Origin: Pseudomonadota bacterium
Lineage (GTDB): Bacteria > Pseudomonadota > Alphaproteobacteria > Caulobacterales > Caulobacteraceae
DNA: 13,724 bases
Direction: 5' to 3'
Assembly: GCA_023424215.1 (NCBI GenBank)
Contig: JAFAEC010000214.1
Span: 1-13,724, forward strand
The notes under the pieces are model-generated. The model was not told the DNA's origin and searched no databases. It saw only the letters and a list, made by a program, of their open reading frames with translations. Positions 1-7,333 of this stretch are shown here, in pieces. The position numbers and the translations under genes were made by a program. Position 1 is the stretch's first letter. Each line of letters opens with the position of its first letter.

Positions 1-263
1 ACCTCGACCCACGCGCCGCCGCGCGCCGGGCGCTGGAGGTGGCGACGCGACTGCTTCTGCGGGGCCAGACGGCGCGGGCGGCCGAGGCGGCGCGGATCAG
101 CGAATTGATGGCGCGGGCGGCGGACCGGCTGGCCGGACGCGAGCCGGCCGAGGCGGAGCCCGACGACGGCGCCGAGCTGGAAGCGGTGCGCGCCAAGGTG
201 GCGGCGATGATCGAGGCGGCGCGGGCGGAAGGGGCGCGGGAGGCGGATGGCGAGCGTGGGTGA
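1..263 (+). CDS. 3' end of small uncharacterised protein upstream of terminase (possible small terminase subunit), 5' truncated
   Basis: The reading frame is open from base 3 at the window edge to TGA at 261-263, so the true start may lie outside the window. An internal GTG at 39 would give 74 residues. The visible part is almost entirely Ala/Arg/Glu-rich and predicted helical, with no recognisable catalytic motif. Its stop overlaps the start of the terminase large-subunit gene by 17 bp, which points to co-transcription and possible translational coupling. In phage and gene-transfer-agent clusters the gene immediately before the large terminase is often the small terminase or another DNA-recognition protein. 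That assignment rests on position and helical composition only. It could equally be an unrelated small coiled-coil protein. Confidence 0.5.
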   Translation, partial: LDPRAAARRALEVATRLLLRGQTARAAEAARISELMARAADRLAGREPAEAEPDDGAELEAVRAKVAAMIEAARAEGAREADGERG

Positions 264-1641
264 GGAGGGGATGTGCGCGACTGTGGATGACGACCTCGAC
301 CCCGGGCCCTCCTCGCCACGCCTCACCGCGGAAGAGGAGTCGGCGGACCCTCGCCCCCTCCACCGCCCTTCGGGCGGTCCCCCTCCCCCTTTGGGGGAGG
401 AATGGGCGACGCGCCGTCCCCTCCGCGAACTGCGCCGGCTGGCGCGCGACTGGGCGTGGCAGGCGCACGCCGGGCAGGTCGCGCCGGCGGGGGACTGGAC
501 GACCTGGGTGGTGCTGGGCGGACGCGGCGGGGGCAAGACGCGGGCGGGGGCGGAGTGGGTCGCCGACCGGGCGGCGGAAGTCGGGCGCATCGCCCTGGTC
601 GGGCAGAGCCTGCACGATGTGCGCGAGGTGATGATCGAGGGGCCGTCGGGGCTGCGCGCCCTGCCCCGCTACGCAGGCGGCGGGCGGCCACGCTGGGAGG
701 CCAGTCGGCGGCGGCTGGTGTGGCCGGGCGGCGCGGTCGGGCTGGTCTTCTCGGCCGAGGACCCGGAGGCGCTGCGCGGACCGCAGTTCGGGGCCGCCTG
801 GGCCGACGAATGGTGCGCCTGGCGGCGGCCGGGCGAGACGCTGGCCCTGTTGCGCATGGGACTGCGGCTGGGCGACCGGCCGCGGCTGACGGTGACGACG
901 ACGCCGAAGCCGCTGGCGGCGCTGCGGCGGCTGCTGAAGGAGCCGGGCGCGGCGCGGACCGACCTGCCGACGCGGATCAACGCGGCCAACCTGAGCGCCG
1001 GGTTCGTGGAGGGGCTGGAGGCGGTGTACGGCGGCACCCGGCTGGCGGCGCAGGAGCTGGACGGGCAGGTGGTGGATGGCGACGGGGCGCTGTTCACCCA
1101 TGCCATGATCGCAGCGGCGCGGGCGGCGGGGGCGGAAGCGCCGCGCTGCGACCGCGTGGTGGTGGCGGTCGATCCGCCGTGTTCGGAGGGCGGCGACGCC
1201 TGCGGCATCGTGGTGGTGGGCCGGTCCGGGGGCGTGGCCCATGTGCTGGCCGACCGCTCGGCGGCGGGGCTGAGCCCGCAGGCGTGGGGCGCGCGGGCGG
1301 CGCAGGCGGCGCGCGAGTTTCGGGCGCGGCGGATCGTGGCCGAGGCCAACCAGGGCGGCCAGATGGTCGAGGCGGTGCTGAAGGCGGCGGGCGCCCCCTG
1401 CCCCGTCCGGCTGGTGCACGCCCGCTACGGCAAGCGGGTCCGGGCTGAGCCGGTGGCGGCGCTGTACGAACAGGGCCGGGTCGTGCACCGCGGCGACTTC
1501 CCCGAGCTGGAGGAGGAGTTGCTGGGGCTGGGCTGCGAGGGCGGCGGCAGCCCGGACCGGGCCGACGCGCTGGTGTGGGCGGTGACGGAGCTGCTGGTGG
1601 ACGGGGGGAGCGGCGTCGGGCCGAGGGTGAGGTTTGTTTAG
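247..1641 (+). CDS. Terminase large subunit, GTA/phage type (DNA-packaging ATPase-nuclease)
   Basis: This is the ATP-driven motor and headful nuclease that packages DNA into phage or gene-transfer-agent capsids. In the 464-residue frame the Walker A motif GGRGGGKT is at 91-98. Walker B/catalytic acid is AAWADEW at 183-189 (D187, E188), and a coupling motif TTTPKP is at 217-222. The C-terminal RNase H-like nuclease acids are plausibly D309 in VAVDP, E366 in VAEAN and D437/D440 near the end. Order and spacing match the Terminase_6 family seen in alphaproteobacterial gene transfer agents. The first 60 or so residues are unlike the family: residues 38-52 are encoded by a double-hairpin repeat (362-400), so the N-terminus is probably an extension. 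In-frame starts are ATG 247, ATG 271 and GTG 283. No portal or capsid gene follows; the next gene is convergent gmk. Confidence 0.88.
   Translation: MASVGEEGMCATVDDDLDPGPSSPRLTAEEESADPRPLHRPSGGPPPPLGEEWATRRPLRELRRLARDWAWQAHAGQVAPAGDWTTWVVLGGRGGGKTRAGAEWVADRAAEVGRIALVGQSLHDVREVMIEGPSGLRALPRYAGGGRPRWEASRRRLVWPGGAVGLVFSAEDPEALRGPQFGAAWADEWCAWRRPGETLALLRMGLRLGDRPRLTVTTTPKPLAALRRLLKEPGAARTDLPTRINAANLSAGFVEGLEAVYGGTRLAAQELDGQVVDGDGALFTHAMIAAARAAGAEAPRCDRVVVAVDPPCSEGGDACGIVVVGRSGGVAHVLADRSAAGLSPQAWGARAAQAAREFRARRIVAEANQGGQMVEAVLKAAGAPCPVRLVHARYGKRVRAEPVAALYEQGRVVHRGDFPELEEELLGLGCEGGGSPDRADALVWAVTELLVDGGSGVGPRVRFV
362..400. repeat. Double-hairpin palindromic repeat lying inside the terminase reading frame
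   Basis: Two perfect inverted repeats are adjacent. ACCGCCC (362-368) and GGGCGGT (372-378) flank TTC, and CCTCCCCC (382-389) and GGGGGAGG (393-400) flank TTT. This resembles the dispersed REP-like palindromes I associate with Caulobacterales genomes; the family link is from memory. It is translated in frame as a Pro/Gly-rich segment of the terminase N-terminus, or else it marks the untranslated leader if the real start is further downstream. Confidence 0.6.
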
Positions 1642-1643
1642 GG

Positions 1644-1670
1644 AACAGGCAGCAGGCAGCAGGCAGCAGG
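1644..1670. repeat. Heptamer tandem repeat (AGCAGGC, about four units)
   Basis: A period-7 array begins three bases after the terminase stop. The units read aacaggc, agcaggc, agcaggc, then partial agcagg. It lies in the gap between the convergent terminase and gmk genes. There is no coding sense and no spacer structure, so it is a microsatellite-like slip-prone tract. Confidence 0.75.
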
Positions 1671-1703
1671 GAGTCGAACTGGCGACGGGCAGCGACGGAA
1701 GTC

Positions 1704-1731
1704 CTGATGCCTGATGCCCGATGCCTGATGC
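1704..1731. repeat. Second heptamer tandem repeat (CTGATGC, four units)
   Basis: Four consecutive heptamers (ctgatgc, ctgatgc, ccgatgc, ctgatgc) end directly against the gmk stop codon at 1732-1734. The period equals that of the array at 1644-1670, but the sequence is different. I see no hairpin terminator for the gmk operon in this gap. Confidence 0.75.
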
Positions 1732-2373
1732 CTAAACGACCTCGTTCAGCAGGGCGTCGCGGTAGTGGGCGACCCAGAGGTTGCGGCGGCGCTTCGAGCG
1801 TTCGGCGTGGTAGATATGGGCCAGCTCGGCGTAGGAGCGGTCGAAGTCGTCGTTGACGAAGACGTAGTCGAACATGTCGCAGTGGGCGATCTCGCCCTTG
1901 GCGTTGTGGATGCGGCGCTCGATGACCTCGGGGGCGTCCTGGGAGCGGGTGACCAGGCGGCGGCGCAGCTCCTCGAGGCTGGGCGGCAGGATGAAGATGC
2001 GGACGGCGTCGTCGGGGCATTTCTCGGCGATGTCGCGGGCGCCCTGCCAGTCGATGTCGAACAGCACGTCGCGGCCCTCGGCCAGGGCGCGGTCGATGGG
2101 CGCGCGGGGACTGCCGTAGCGGTTGCCGTGCACGTCGGCCCATTCGAGGAAGGCGTCCTCGTCGATCAGGCGCTGGAACTCGGCGTGGGAGACGAAGTGG
2201 TAGTCGCGGTCGGCGACCTCGCCCGGACGGATCGGCCGGGTGGTCATGGAGATGGACAGCTCCAGCGCGCCGTGGTCGGCCATCAGCCGGCGGCACAGGC
2301 TGGTCTTGCCCGCGCCGGACGGGCTGGCGACGATCAGGAGGACGCCGCGGCGCGGCGTGCGTTCATTCGACAT
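1732..2373 (-). CDS. gmk: Guanylate kinase
   Basis: Cytosolic kinase that phosphorylates GMP to GDP with ATP, essential for GTP and dGTP supply. The 213-residue product has the P-loop ASPSGAGKT at 16-24 and the GMP-binding segment SMTTRPIRPGE at 42-52. NRYGSP is at 84-89, the Walker-B-like LFDIDWQG at 104-111, and a lid region rich in Arg follows (RRRLVTR, then VIERRI). Length and motif order are standard for the family. Its ATG (2373-2371) lies inside the end of yicC, giving an 11-bp overlap, so translation is probably coupled. It is the last gene of the fabF-mltG-yicC-gmk operon. The yicC-gmk adjacency is common in proteobacteria. Confidence 0.97.
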   Translation of the reverse strand: MSNERTPRRGVLLIVASPSGAGKTSLCRRLMADHGALELSISMTTRPIRPGEVADRDYHFVSHAEFQRLIDEDAFLEWADVHGNRYGSPRAPIDRALAEGRDVLFDIDWQGARDIAEKCPDDAVRIFILPPSLEELRRRLVTRSQDAPEVIERRIHNAKGEIAHCDMFDYVFVNDDFDRSYAELAHIYHAERSKRRRNLWVAHYRDALLNEVV

Positions 2374-3274
2374 TCTGGACCTGTTCCCGCAGCTGCTCGA
2401 TCACGGCCTTGAGGTCGAGGCCGATTCCGGTGAGCGCGGTGGTAGCCGATTTCGAGCAGAGGGTGTTCGCCTCCCTCATGAATTCCTGCATCAGGAAGTC
2501 GAGTTTCCGCCCGGCGGGGGGCTGGCGCAACAGTTGGCGCGCGGAGGCGACGTGGGCGACGAGGCGGTCGAGCTCCTCGCGCACGTCGGCCTTGGCGGCG
2601 AGGGCGGCGGCCTCGAGGAAGACCCGCTCGTCGAGGCCGGGGGCGTCGGGAGCCAGCTCGGCCATGCGGCGGGCGAAGCGGTCGCGGACGGCCTCGACCT
2701 GGGCCGCGGCCTCCTGCTCGGCGCGGGCGACGAGCGCCTCGATCCGCTCGACGAAGGCCTCGATCACCGGCAGCAGCTGGGCGCCCTCGCGGCGGCGGGA
2801 CTCGCGCAGGGCGTCGAGGGCCTGGTCGATGGAGGCGGCCATGGCGGCCTCGACGGCGGCGCGGGCCTCGGCGTCGTCGGCGTCCTCGGGGGCCTCGAGC
2901 ACGCCGCGCAGGGCCAGCAGGCCGTCGGCGGTCGGCGGAGCCGCGCCCTCCCCGGCCAGACGGCGAGCGAGGTCGGCGTAGCGGGCCAGCACGGGCTCGT
3001 TGACCTTGATGGCGGCGGCGGACTCGGCGCGTTTGGCCTGCACGCCGACGGTGACCTGGCCGCGGGCGAAGCGGCCCTGGGCGGCGGCTTTCGCCAGACG
3101 CTCCAGATTGTCGAAGCCGGGCGGGCCGCGGAAGCGCAGCTCCAGCCCGCGGCCGTTGACCGAGCGGGCCTCGACCGACCAGCTCCAGTCGCCCCCTGCT
3201 TCGCCAGAATGCGCGCCGTCGGCGCGGCCGAAGCCGGTCATGCCGGAGATCTGGCCGGAAATCGTCTCGCTCAT
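2363..3274 (-). CDS. yicC: YicC/YloC family endoribonuclease
   Basis: 303 residues, close to the E. coli YicC length. The family signature SGMTGFGRA is near the N-terminus, SVNGRGLELRFR (an S-V/N-R-x-L-E-like conserved strand) follows, and the conserved C-terminal block holds KLDFLMQEFMREANTLCSKS. A long Ala/Glu-rich helical middle lies between. Family members are RNases implicated in small-RNA turnover and stress survival; the catalytic residues cannot be assigned with certainty here. ATG 3274-3272 was chosen because it overlaps the mltG stop as ATGA, a typical coupled start. A later Met at residue 12 (MTGFGRA) is an alternative. The frame stays open far upstream, but that part is a shadow of mltG. 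Confidence 0.93.
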   Translation of the reverse strand: MSETISGQISGMTGFGRADGAHSGEAGGDWSWSVEARSVNGRGLELRFRGPPGFDNLERLAKAAAQGRFARGQVTVGVQAKRAESAAAIKVNEPVLARYADLARRLAGEGAAPPTADGLLALRGVLEAPEDADDAEARAAVEAAMAASIDQALDALRESRRREGAQLLPVIEAFVERIEALVARAEQEAAAQVEAVRDRFARRMAELAPDAPGLDERVFLEAAALAAKADVREELDRLVAHVASARQLLRQPPAGRKLDFLMQEFMREANTLCSKSATTALTGIGLDLKAVIEQLREQVQNVE

Positions 3275-4434
3275 TGCGCCGGGGCCTGCTGCGGGACGCG
3301 GATGACGCGGGCGCCCTCGGGGACGACGACGCGCGGCGGAACCTCGGCCGGGTCGGGGTGGGCGTTGGGCACGCCGGGGACGGTTCCGGGCACGGCGGGG
3401 GCCGGGGCGCCGGGGGGCAGGCCGGCCTTGCGCCGCTCGATCTCGCGCCAGCGGGCCACGTTCTGCAGGTGCTCCTCGAAGGTGCGGGCGAAGACGTGGC
3501 CGCCCGTGCCGTCGGCGACGAAGAACAGCTCGTCCGAGCGCGGCGGGTTGAGCACGGCGGCGATGGCCTCCTCGCCGGGGTTGGCGATCGGCGTCGGGGG
3601 CAGGCCGTCGATCTGGTAGGTATTCCACTCGGTCTGCTGCGCCAGCTCGGAGCGGCGGATGCCGCGGCCCAGCGGCCGGCCCCTGGTGATGCCGTAGACG
3701 ATGGTCGGGTCGCTCTCCAGCCGCATGCCCGTGCGCAGGCGGTTGGTGAAGACGGCGGCGACGCGGGGGCGCTCGGCGGCGATGCCGGTCTCCTTCTCGA
3801 CGATGGAGGCGAGGATCACCGCCTCCTCCGGCGAGGCGACGATGCTGTTCGGCCCGCGCCGCGCCCACAGGCGGGCGAGGTTGCGCTCGTGCGCGACCTG
3901 CATGCGCTCGAGCACCGCCGCGCGGCTCTCGCCCCGGGTGATCTCGTAGGTCTCGGGCCACAGGGTCCCCTCTTCCGGGACCTCGGCGATCTCGCCGGTC
4001 AGGATCGGCTCGGCCATCAGGATGTCGACGGCCTGGGCCGAGGACCAACCCTCGGGCAGGGTCACGAAGTGGCGCACCACCCGGCCGTCGACCAGCAGCC
4101 GGACCACGCCGCTGAGCGAGGTCCGCGACGGCACCTCGTACTCGCCGGCGCGCAGGCGGCGGTCGGCCCCGGTCAGGGCCACGGCCGCCTTGAACATGTC
4201 GGTCGAGCGGATCACCCCGGCGGCGCGCAGCTGGGCGGCGATGGCGTTGACCCCGGCCCCGCTGGGCAGGGTGACGATGGTCGTCTCCCCCTCGCGGGCC
4301 GCCGGGCCGGGGGCGTAGAAGACGCTCCACGCCGCGACGAGGGCGGCGATCAGGAACAGGCTGAAGGTGGCGGTGGCGGCGAGGATCGCCGCCTTGCGTC
4401 CGCCCGGCGCGCTCGCCCCCCGGCGACCGAACAT
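3271..4434 (-). CDS. mltG: Endolytic murein transglycosylase MltG
   Basis: Inner-membrane lytic transglycosylase that cleaves nascent peptidoglycan and limits glycan strand length. The 387-residue protein has a short cytoplasmic basic N-terminus, one membrane segment at about 15-41, a LysM-like subdomain around 50-120, then the YceG catalytic domain. The presumed catalytic Glu is E213 in SIVEKET. Other family blocks are LESDPTIVYG (239-248), NTYQIDGLPPTPI (271-283) and FFVADGTGGHVF (304-315). The tail from about 338 is Pro-rich and probably disordered. Its start is one base from the fabF stop and its stop overlaps yicC by 4 bp, so it sits in the middle of a tightly packed operon. Confidence 0.96.
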   Translation of the reverse strand: MFGRRGASAPGGRKAAILAATATFSLFLIAALVAAWSVFYAPGPAAREGETTIVTLPSGAGVNAIAAQLRAAGVIRSTDMFKAAVALTGADRRLRAGEYEVPSRTSLSGVVRLLVDGRVVRHFVTLPEGWSSAQAVDILMAEPILTGEIAEVPEEGTLWPETYEITRGESRAAVLERMQVAHERNLARLWARRGPNSIVASPEEAVILASIVEKETGIAAERPRVAAVFTNRLRTGMRLESDPTIVYGITRGRPLGRGIRRSELAQQTEWNTYQIDGLPPTPIANPGEEAIAAVLNPPRSDELFFVADGTGGHVFARTFEEHLQNVARWREIERRKAGLPPGAPAPAVPGTVPGVPNAHPDPAEVPPRVVVPEGARVIRVPQQAPAQ

Positions 4435-4435
4435 G

Positions 4436-5716
4436 TCAGTCGACCTTGCGGAAGATGACGCTGGCGTTGGTGCCGCCGAAACCGAAGGAGTTGGACATGG
4501 CCACGTCGATCTCCATCGGCTGCGCCCTGCCCGAGACCATCCTCAGCGCCGTTTCGTGCTCGGGATTGTCGAGGTTGATGGTCGGCGGGGCCAGCTGGTC
4601 GCGGATGGCCAGCACGCAGAAGATCGCCTCCACCGCCCCGGCGGCGCCGAGCAGGTGGCCGATCATTGACTTGGTCGAGCTCAGCGCCACATCCTTCGCG
4701 TGGTCGCCCATCAGCCGCTCGACCGCCTTCGCCTCGATCCAGTCGGCCATGGTCGAGGTGCCGTGGGCGTTGACGTAGTCGATGTCCGACACCTCGATGC
4801 CGGCCCGCTTGATGGCCATCTGCATGGCCCGGTAGCCGCCCTCCCCGTCCTCGGACGGGGCGGTAATGTGATAGGCGTCGCCCGACATGCCGTAGCCGAT
4901 CACCTCGGCGTAGATCTTCGCCCCGCGCGCCTTCGCGTGCTCGTACTCCTCCAGCACCATGATGCCGGCGCCCTCGCCCATGACGAAGCCGGCGTGGTCC
5001 TTGTCGTAGGGGCGGCTGGCCTTTTCGGGCGTGTCGTTGAAGTCGGTGCACAGGGCGCGGCAGGCGAGGAAGCCGGCGATGCCGATGGGCACGATCGAGC
5101 TCTCGGCCCCGCCGGCGACCATGACCTCGGCGTCGCCCAGGGCGATCATCCGGGCCGCGTCGCCGATGGCGTGGGCGCCGGTGGCGCAGGCGGTGACCAC
5201 CGAATGGTTCGGACCCTTGAGCCCGTGGCGGATCGAGATCTGGCCCGAGGCCAGGTTGATCAGGGCCGAGGGGATGAAGAAGGGGCTGACCCGGCGCGGG
5301 CCCTTCTCCTGCAGCTCCAGCGCCGTGGCGGCGATGGGGCCCAGGCCGCCGATGCCGGAGCCGACCATGACCCCGGTGCGCTCCTTCTCCTCGTCGGTCT
5401 CGGGCTTCCAGCCGGCGTCGGCCAGGGCCTCGTCGGCGGCGGCGATGGCGTAGACGATGAAGTCGTCGACCCGCTTGCGGTCCTTGGCCGACATCACCTT
5501 CTCGGGGTCGAAGGCGCCCGGCGTCTCCGGCGTGCCGCCGCCGCGGCCGTCGACCTGGGGAATCTCGCCGGCGATGGTGCAGGCGTAGCCCTCGGTGTCG
5601 AACGCCGTGATCGGCCCGATCCCCGACCGCCCCTCCACGATCCCCTTCCAGCTGTGCTCAACGCCCCAGCCAAGGGGGGTCAGAAGTCCAAGGCCGGTGA
5701 CGACGACGCGACGCAT
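4436..5716 (-). CDS. fabF: Beta-ketoacyl-ACP synthase II
   Basis: Condensing enzyme of type II fatty-acid synthesis. It elongates acyl-ACP with malonyl-ACP, releasing CO2. Starting at MRRVVVTG the product has 426 residues, the usual length. The thiolase-fold catalytic triad is C177 (VTACATG), H318 (NAHGTST) and H354 (MIGHLLGAAG), and the C-terminal glycine block SFGFGGTN is at 410-417. The frame extends 38 codons further upstream, but ATG 5716-5714 is preceded by AAAGGA at good spacing and aligns with family N-termini. It heads the operon towards gmk. Its usual upstream neighbour acpP, which supplies its carrier protein, is displaced to 12594-12833. Confidence 0.97.
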   Translation of the reverse strand: MRRVVVTGLGLLTPLGWGVEHSWKGIVEGRSGIGPITAFDTEGYACTIAGEIPQVDGRGGGTPETPGAFDPEKVMSAKDRKRVDDFIVYAIAAADEALADAGWKPETDEEKERTGVMVGSGIGGLGPIAATALELQEKGPRRVSPFFIPSALINLASGQISIRHGLKGPNHSVVTACATGAHAIGDAARMIALGDAEVMVAGGAESSIVPIGIAGFLACRALCTDFNDTPEKASRPYDKDHAGFVMGEGAGIMVLEEYEHAKARGAKIYAEVIGYGMSGDAYHITAPSEDGEGGYRAMQMAIKRAGIEVSDIDYVNAHGTSTMADWIEAKAVERLMGDHAKDVALSSTKSMIGHLLGAAGAVEAIFCVLAIRDQLAPPTINLDNPEHETALRMVSGRAQPMEIDVAMSNSFGFGGTNASVIFRKVD

Positions 5717-6139
5717 GCGGCGATCCTTTGCGGTGAATCTCGGCGCGGAGAATAGGGAACCGGGGGGCGGAGGGCTAGGCGGGGTGTGGCAGCCCCTTAC
5801 GAGAGGCCGCGATGCGCCAGAAGCGGACATCGTCGCCGCGGCGAGAACCTAACGTTCAGACCGCGCCCCGCTGAGGGTCCGTTCCCGATCCGGTCGCAGA
5901 CGACGAAACGCGTCCGGCTTCGGCTTTACCCCTTTGCGAGAGCCAGGGTCGCCGGCGAAGCTCGCGACAAAACACGATCATGTGTTCTGTTACGGTCAAC
6001 AAACATGGCTGCATCTTCAATATATTGACTACGAATTGAGCGATTCCGCCTCAAACGCGCACCAGCCCACGCGTTCAGACGTCATCGAATTCTACTGCCT
6101 TATTTCGAACGGGTGCCCGACAGTCGGACAGATAACAAT
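5717..6139. other. Region upstream of fabF with no convincing gene
   Basis: About 420 bases without a credible coding region; the short frames here have atypical composition. The fabF leader, read on the minus strand, has AAAGGA before the start and a TATTCT box at about 5748-5753 with no clear -35. GC falls noticeably from about 5,970. There is an imperfect palindrome AACACGATCATGTGTT at about 5973-5988 and a TTGACT hexamer near 6026 on the + strand. Either could belong to a promoter for the small gene starting near 6140, but none of this is strong. Confidence 0.4.
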
Positions 6140-6355
6140 ATGTTTGACGTGCCGGACATGTTATTGGTGACCATGCTCAGTTCGGCGGAATGCAGAGTCA
6201 TGGCCTCCGAAATGGCAGCGTTGGCCAAGCGCTGCCACAACCAGCAGATGCGGGACGAATATTTGGAAATGTCCTGCAAATGGCGGTCATTGGCGACCGA
6301 AGCCGCCAAATACGACGCGCACCCGCCCCTCATGTCGACGCCCTCGACGGAGTAA
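6140..6355 (+). CDS. Small helical hypothetical protein (alphaproteobacterial AECRxMAxE-type)
   Basis: 71 residues from ATG 6140; the frame opens at GTG 6113, and ATG 6158 or 6173 are alternatives. I see no good ribosome binding site that decides between them. The core (SSAECRVMASEMAALA, then MRDEYLEMSCKWRSLATEA) has the helix-loop-helix pattern of a very common family of short alphaproteobacterial proteins: a Cys/Arg helix, then an L-x-M-A-x-x-W-x-x-LA helix. That resemblance is why I consider it real. The function of such proteins is unknown. It is followed 52 bp later by another short + strand frame. The base composition is less GC-rich than the housekeeping genes. Confidence 0.6.
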   Translation: MFDVPDMLLVTMLSSAECRVMASEMAALAKRCHNQQMRDEYLEMSCKWRSLATEAAKYDAHPPLMSTPSTE

Positions 6356-6407
6356 TGCGATCGCGGAGGTCGCGCCCATTCACAACATTCGGAGCCAGGA
6401 CTGAGCC

Positions 6408-6593
6408 ATGCCTTACGTAACCTTCCGGGACGTACAGCGAAGAGCGGCCGCAACCGGGTTGGTCATGAGCCGTCGTGATGACGGCATCCATCTGCGCTTC
6501 CGTGATCCAACCGTGAGCGAACAAACATGGTCAGGCTTGGGTGCTCTCGACGCCCTCGACATCGTCGACGCGGAAGCGGCTCGGACTCGGTGA
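6408..6593 (+). CDS. Small hypothetical protein, 61 residues
   Basis: ATG 6408 is preceded by AGGA at a reasonable spacing (ccaggactgagcc), and the frame runs to TGA at 6591-6593. The protein is soluble and mixed in charge. It begins MPYVTFRDVQRRAAATG and contains a short strand-like segment, DGIHLRFRDP. I do not recognise a family and see no metal or nucleotide motif. It lies directly downstream of the 6140-6355 gene on the same strand, so the two may be co-transcribed. It could be a spurious frame; the ribosome site and the absence of a better overlapping candidate are the main support. Confidence 0.42.
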   Translation: MPYVTFRDVQRRAAATGLVMSRRDDGIHLRFRDPTVSEQTWSGLGALDALDIVDAEAARTR

Positions 6594-6828
6594 TCTAACA
6601 GAGTTGTGCTCTGTGGTTTCGCAATCGCAGGGCTGCTGTCAAATGGCCAGAAGCGTTTGGGTTTCAGCGGCGCCTTGAGGCCAATCAGCCCGCCTGCGCC
6701 GCTCTTCTCGGCCCAGCTGGACATCTCTGTCGGATCGCGGACGGCTGGACATGCTTCCCCTTCGCCCGGATAGAGAGCGTGATCGCATTTGGGTCGCCGC
6801 GAGCACGCAACCCGTCGTCGACATCGAT

Positions 6829-7062
6829 CTAATCTTTCGCGGGATCGCCGTTGCAGTCGACCGAGAACAGGAAGCTGGACACAGCTTCGACGTGGATGCG
6901 GTGACAATCCGGATGCTTGCTGAGAAGCGTTTCAACCGAAGCGAGCACATCCGCCGCCCTTGATACCTGGACTGTTTCTGTCGGAATGCTGCGGTCCTTG
7001 TGAAGGACCTTGAGGGTGAAACCCACCAACTCGACATCCGGACCCGCTCGAGAGGCCCGCAT
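6829..7062 (-). CDS. Small hypothetical protein, 77 residues, alpha/beta
   Basis: ATG 7062 has GAGGG about 7 bases upstream. The product alternates predicted strand and helix: VGFTLKVLHKD, then a helix around ADVLASVETLLSKHP, then CHRIHVEAV and FLFSVDC near the C-terminus. The pattern of a short strand, an Ala-rich helix, HPxCxRIxV and a closing strand resembles small alphaproteobacterial conserved hypotheticals and is unlike a random shadow frame. The function is unknown. A CGTTCC-AA-GGAACG inverted repeat lies 23 bases upstream. A longer minus-strand frame (6639-7160) overlaps it in another phase, but it is Ser/Arg/Cys-rich and looks non-coding. Confidence 0.55.
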   Translation of the reverse strand: MRASRAGPDVELVGFTLKVLHKDRSIPTETVQVSRAADVLASVETLLSKHPDCHRIHVEAVSSFLFSVDCNGDPAKD

Positions 7063-7084
7063 AGCAAGCCCTCATCCTCGCAAA

Positions 7085-7098
7085 CGTTCCAAGGAACG
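7085..7098. promoter_or_regulatory. Perfect inverted repeat upstream of the 77-residue gene
   Basis: CGTTCC (7085-7090) and GGAACG (7093-7098) are separated by AA. The position 23 bases upstream of the minus-strand start at 7062 fits an operator or a leader hairpin. No matching regulator is visible in the window. Confidence 0.3.
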
Positions 7099-7269
7099 GT
7101 CGCTGCCAGTGTTACGGCGCGGAAGTATTCACACATATGCCCGGCTAACCGACCAGCCAACTACGCGCCAAGATCGAAGATCTGGACGAACGGCTGAGTG
7201 CACCGTCCACCCTGAAGCAGATATTCCGAGATGCCGTCCCGAGTCACAGGCGGCCGCCCCACGCAAAAC

Positions 7270-7301
7270 AGCCGCCGCAGCGCTCTCGCGCCACGGCGGC
7301 T
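7270..7301 (-). terminator. Copy A of the acpP terminator, T-tract degraded
   Basis: Read on the minus strand, a GCCGCCG(T)/GCGGCGGC stem encloses a GCGCGAGAGCGC-type loop. The downstream run is TGTTTT, where the intact acpP copy has an uninterrupted T6. It now follows the hydrolase gene and would end that transcript, perhaps less efficiently. Confidence 0.6.
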
Positions 7302-7333
7302 CTTTGATAGCCGTCCGACAAGTCGGCCGGGGC

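Noticed and set aside
97..1488. Long minus-strand open frame opposite the terminase
   Set aside because: It is Arg/Pro/His-rich, has no motif, and lies wholly antisense to a well-supported gene; very high GC creates such open antisense frames.
1644..1731. Possible CRISPR array
   Set aside because: Units are 7 bases with no spacers; a simple tandem repeat.
1094..2296. 400-residue minus-strand frame spanning terminase and gmk
   Set aside because: It is an out-of-phase shadow of gmk and antisense to the terminase, with low-complexity Pro/Arg composition.
2240..3619. Plus-strand frame opposite yicC and mltG
   Set aside because: Gly/Ala/Val-rich antisense shadow; the minus-strand genes there have clear family motifs.
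3274..5755. Plus-strand frames opposite mltG and fabF
   Set aside because: Antisense shadows with biased composition and no recognisable domain.
5717..5830. N-terminal extension of fabF by 38 codons
   Set aside because: The Pro/Ser-rich extension is unlike FabF; MRRVVVTG has a good ribosome site and aligns with family starts.
6639..7160. 173-residue minus-strand frame
   Set aside because: Ser/Arg/Cys-rich composition typical of a shadow frame; the overlapping 77-residue frame at 6829-7062 looks far more protein-like.
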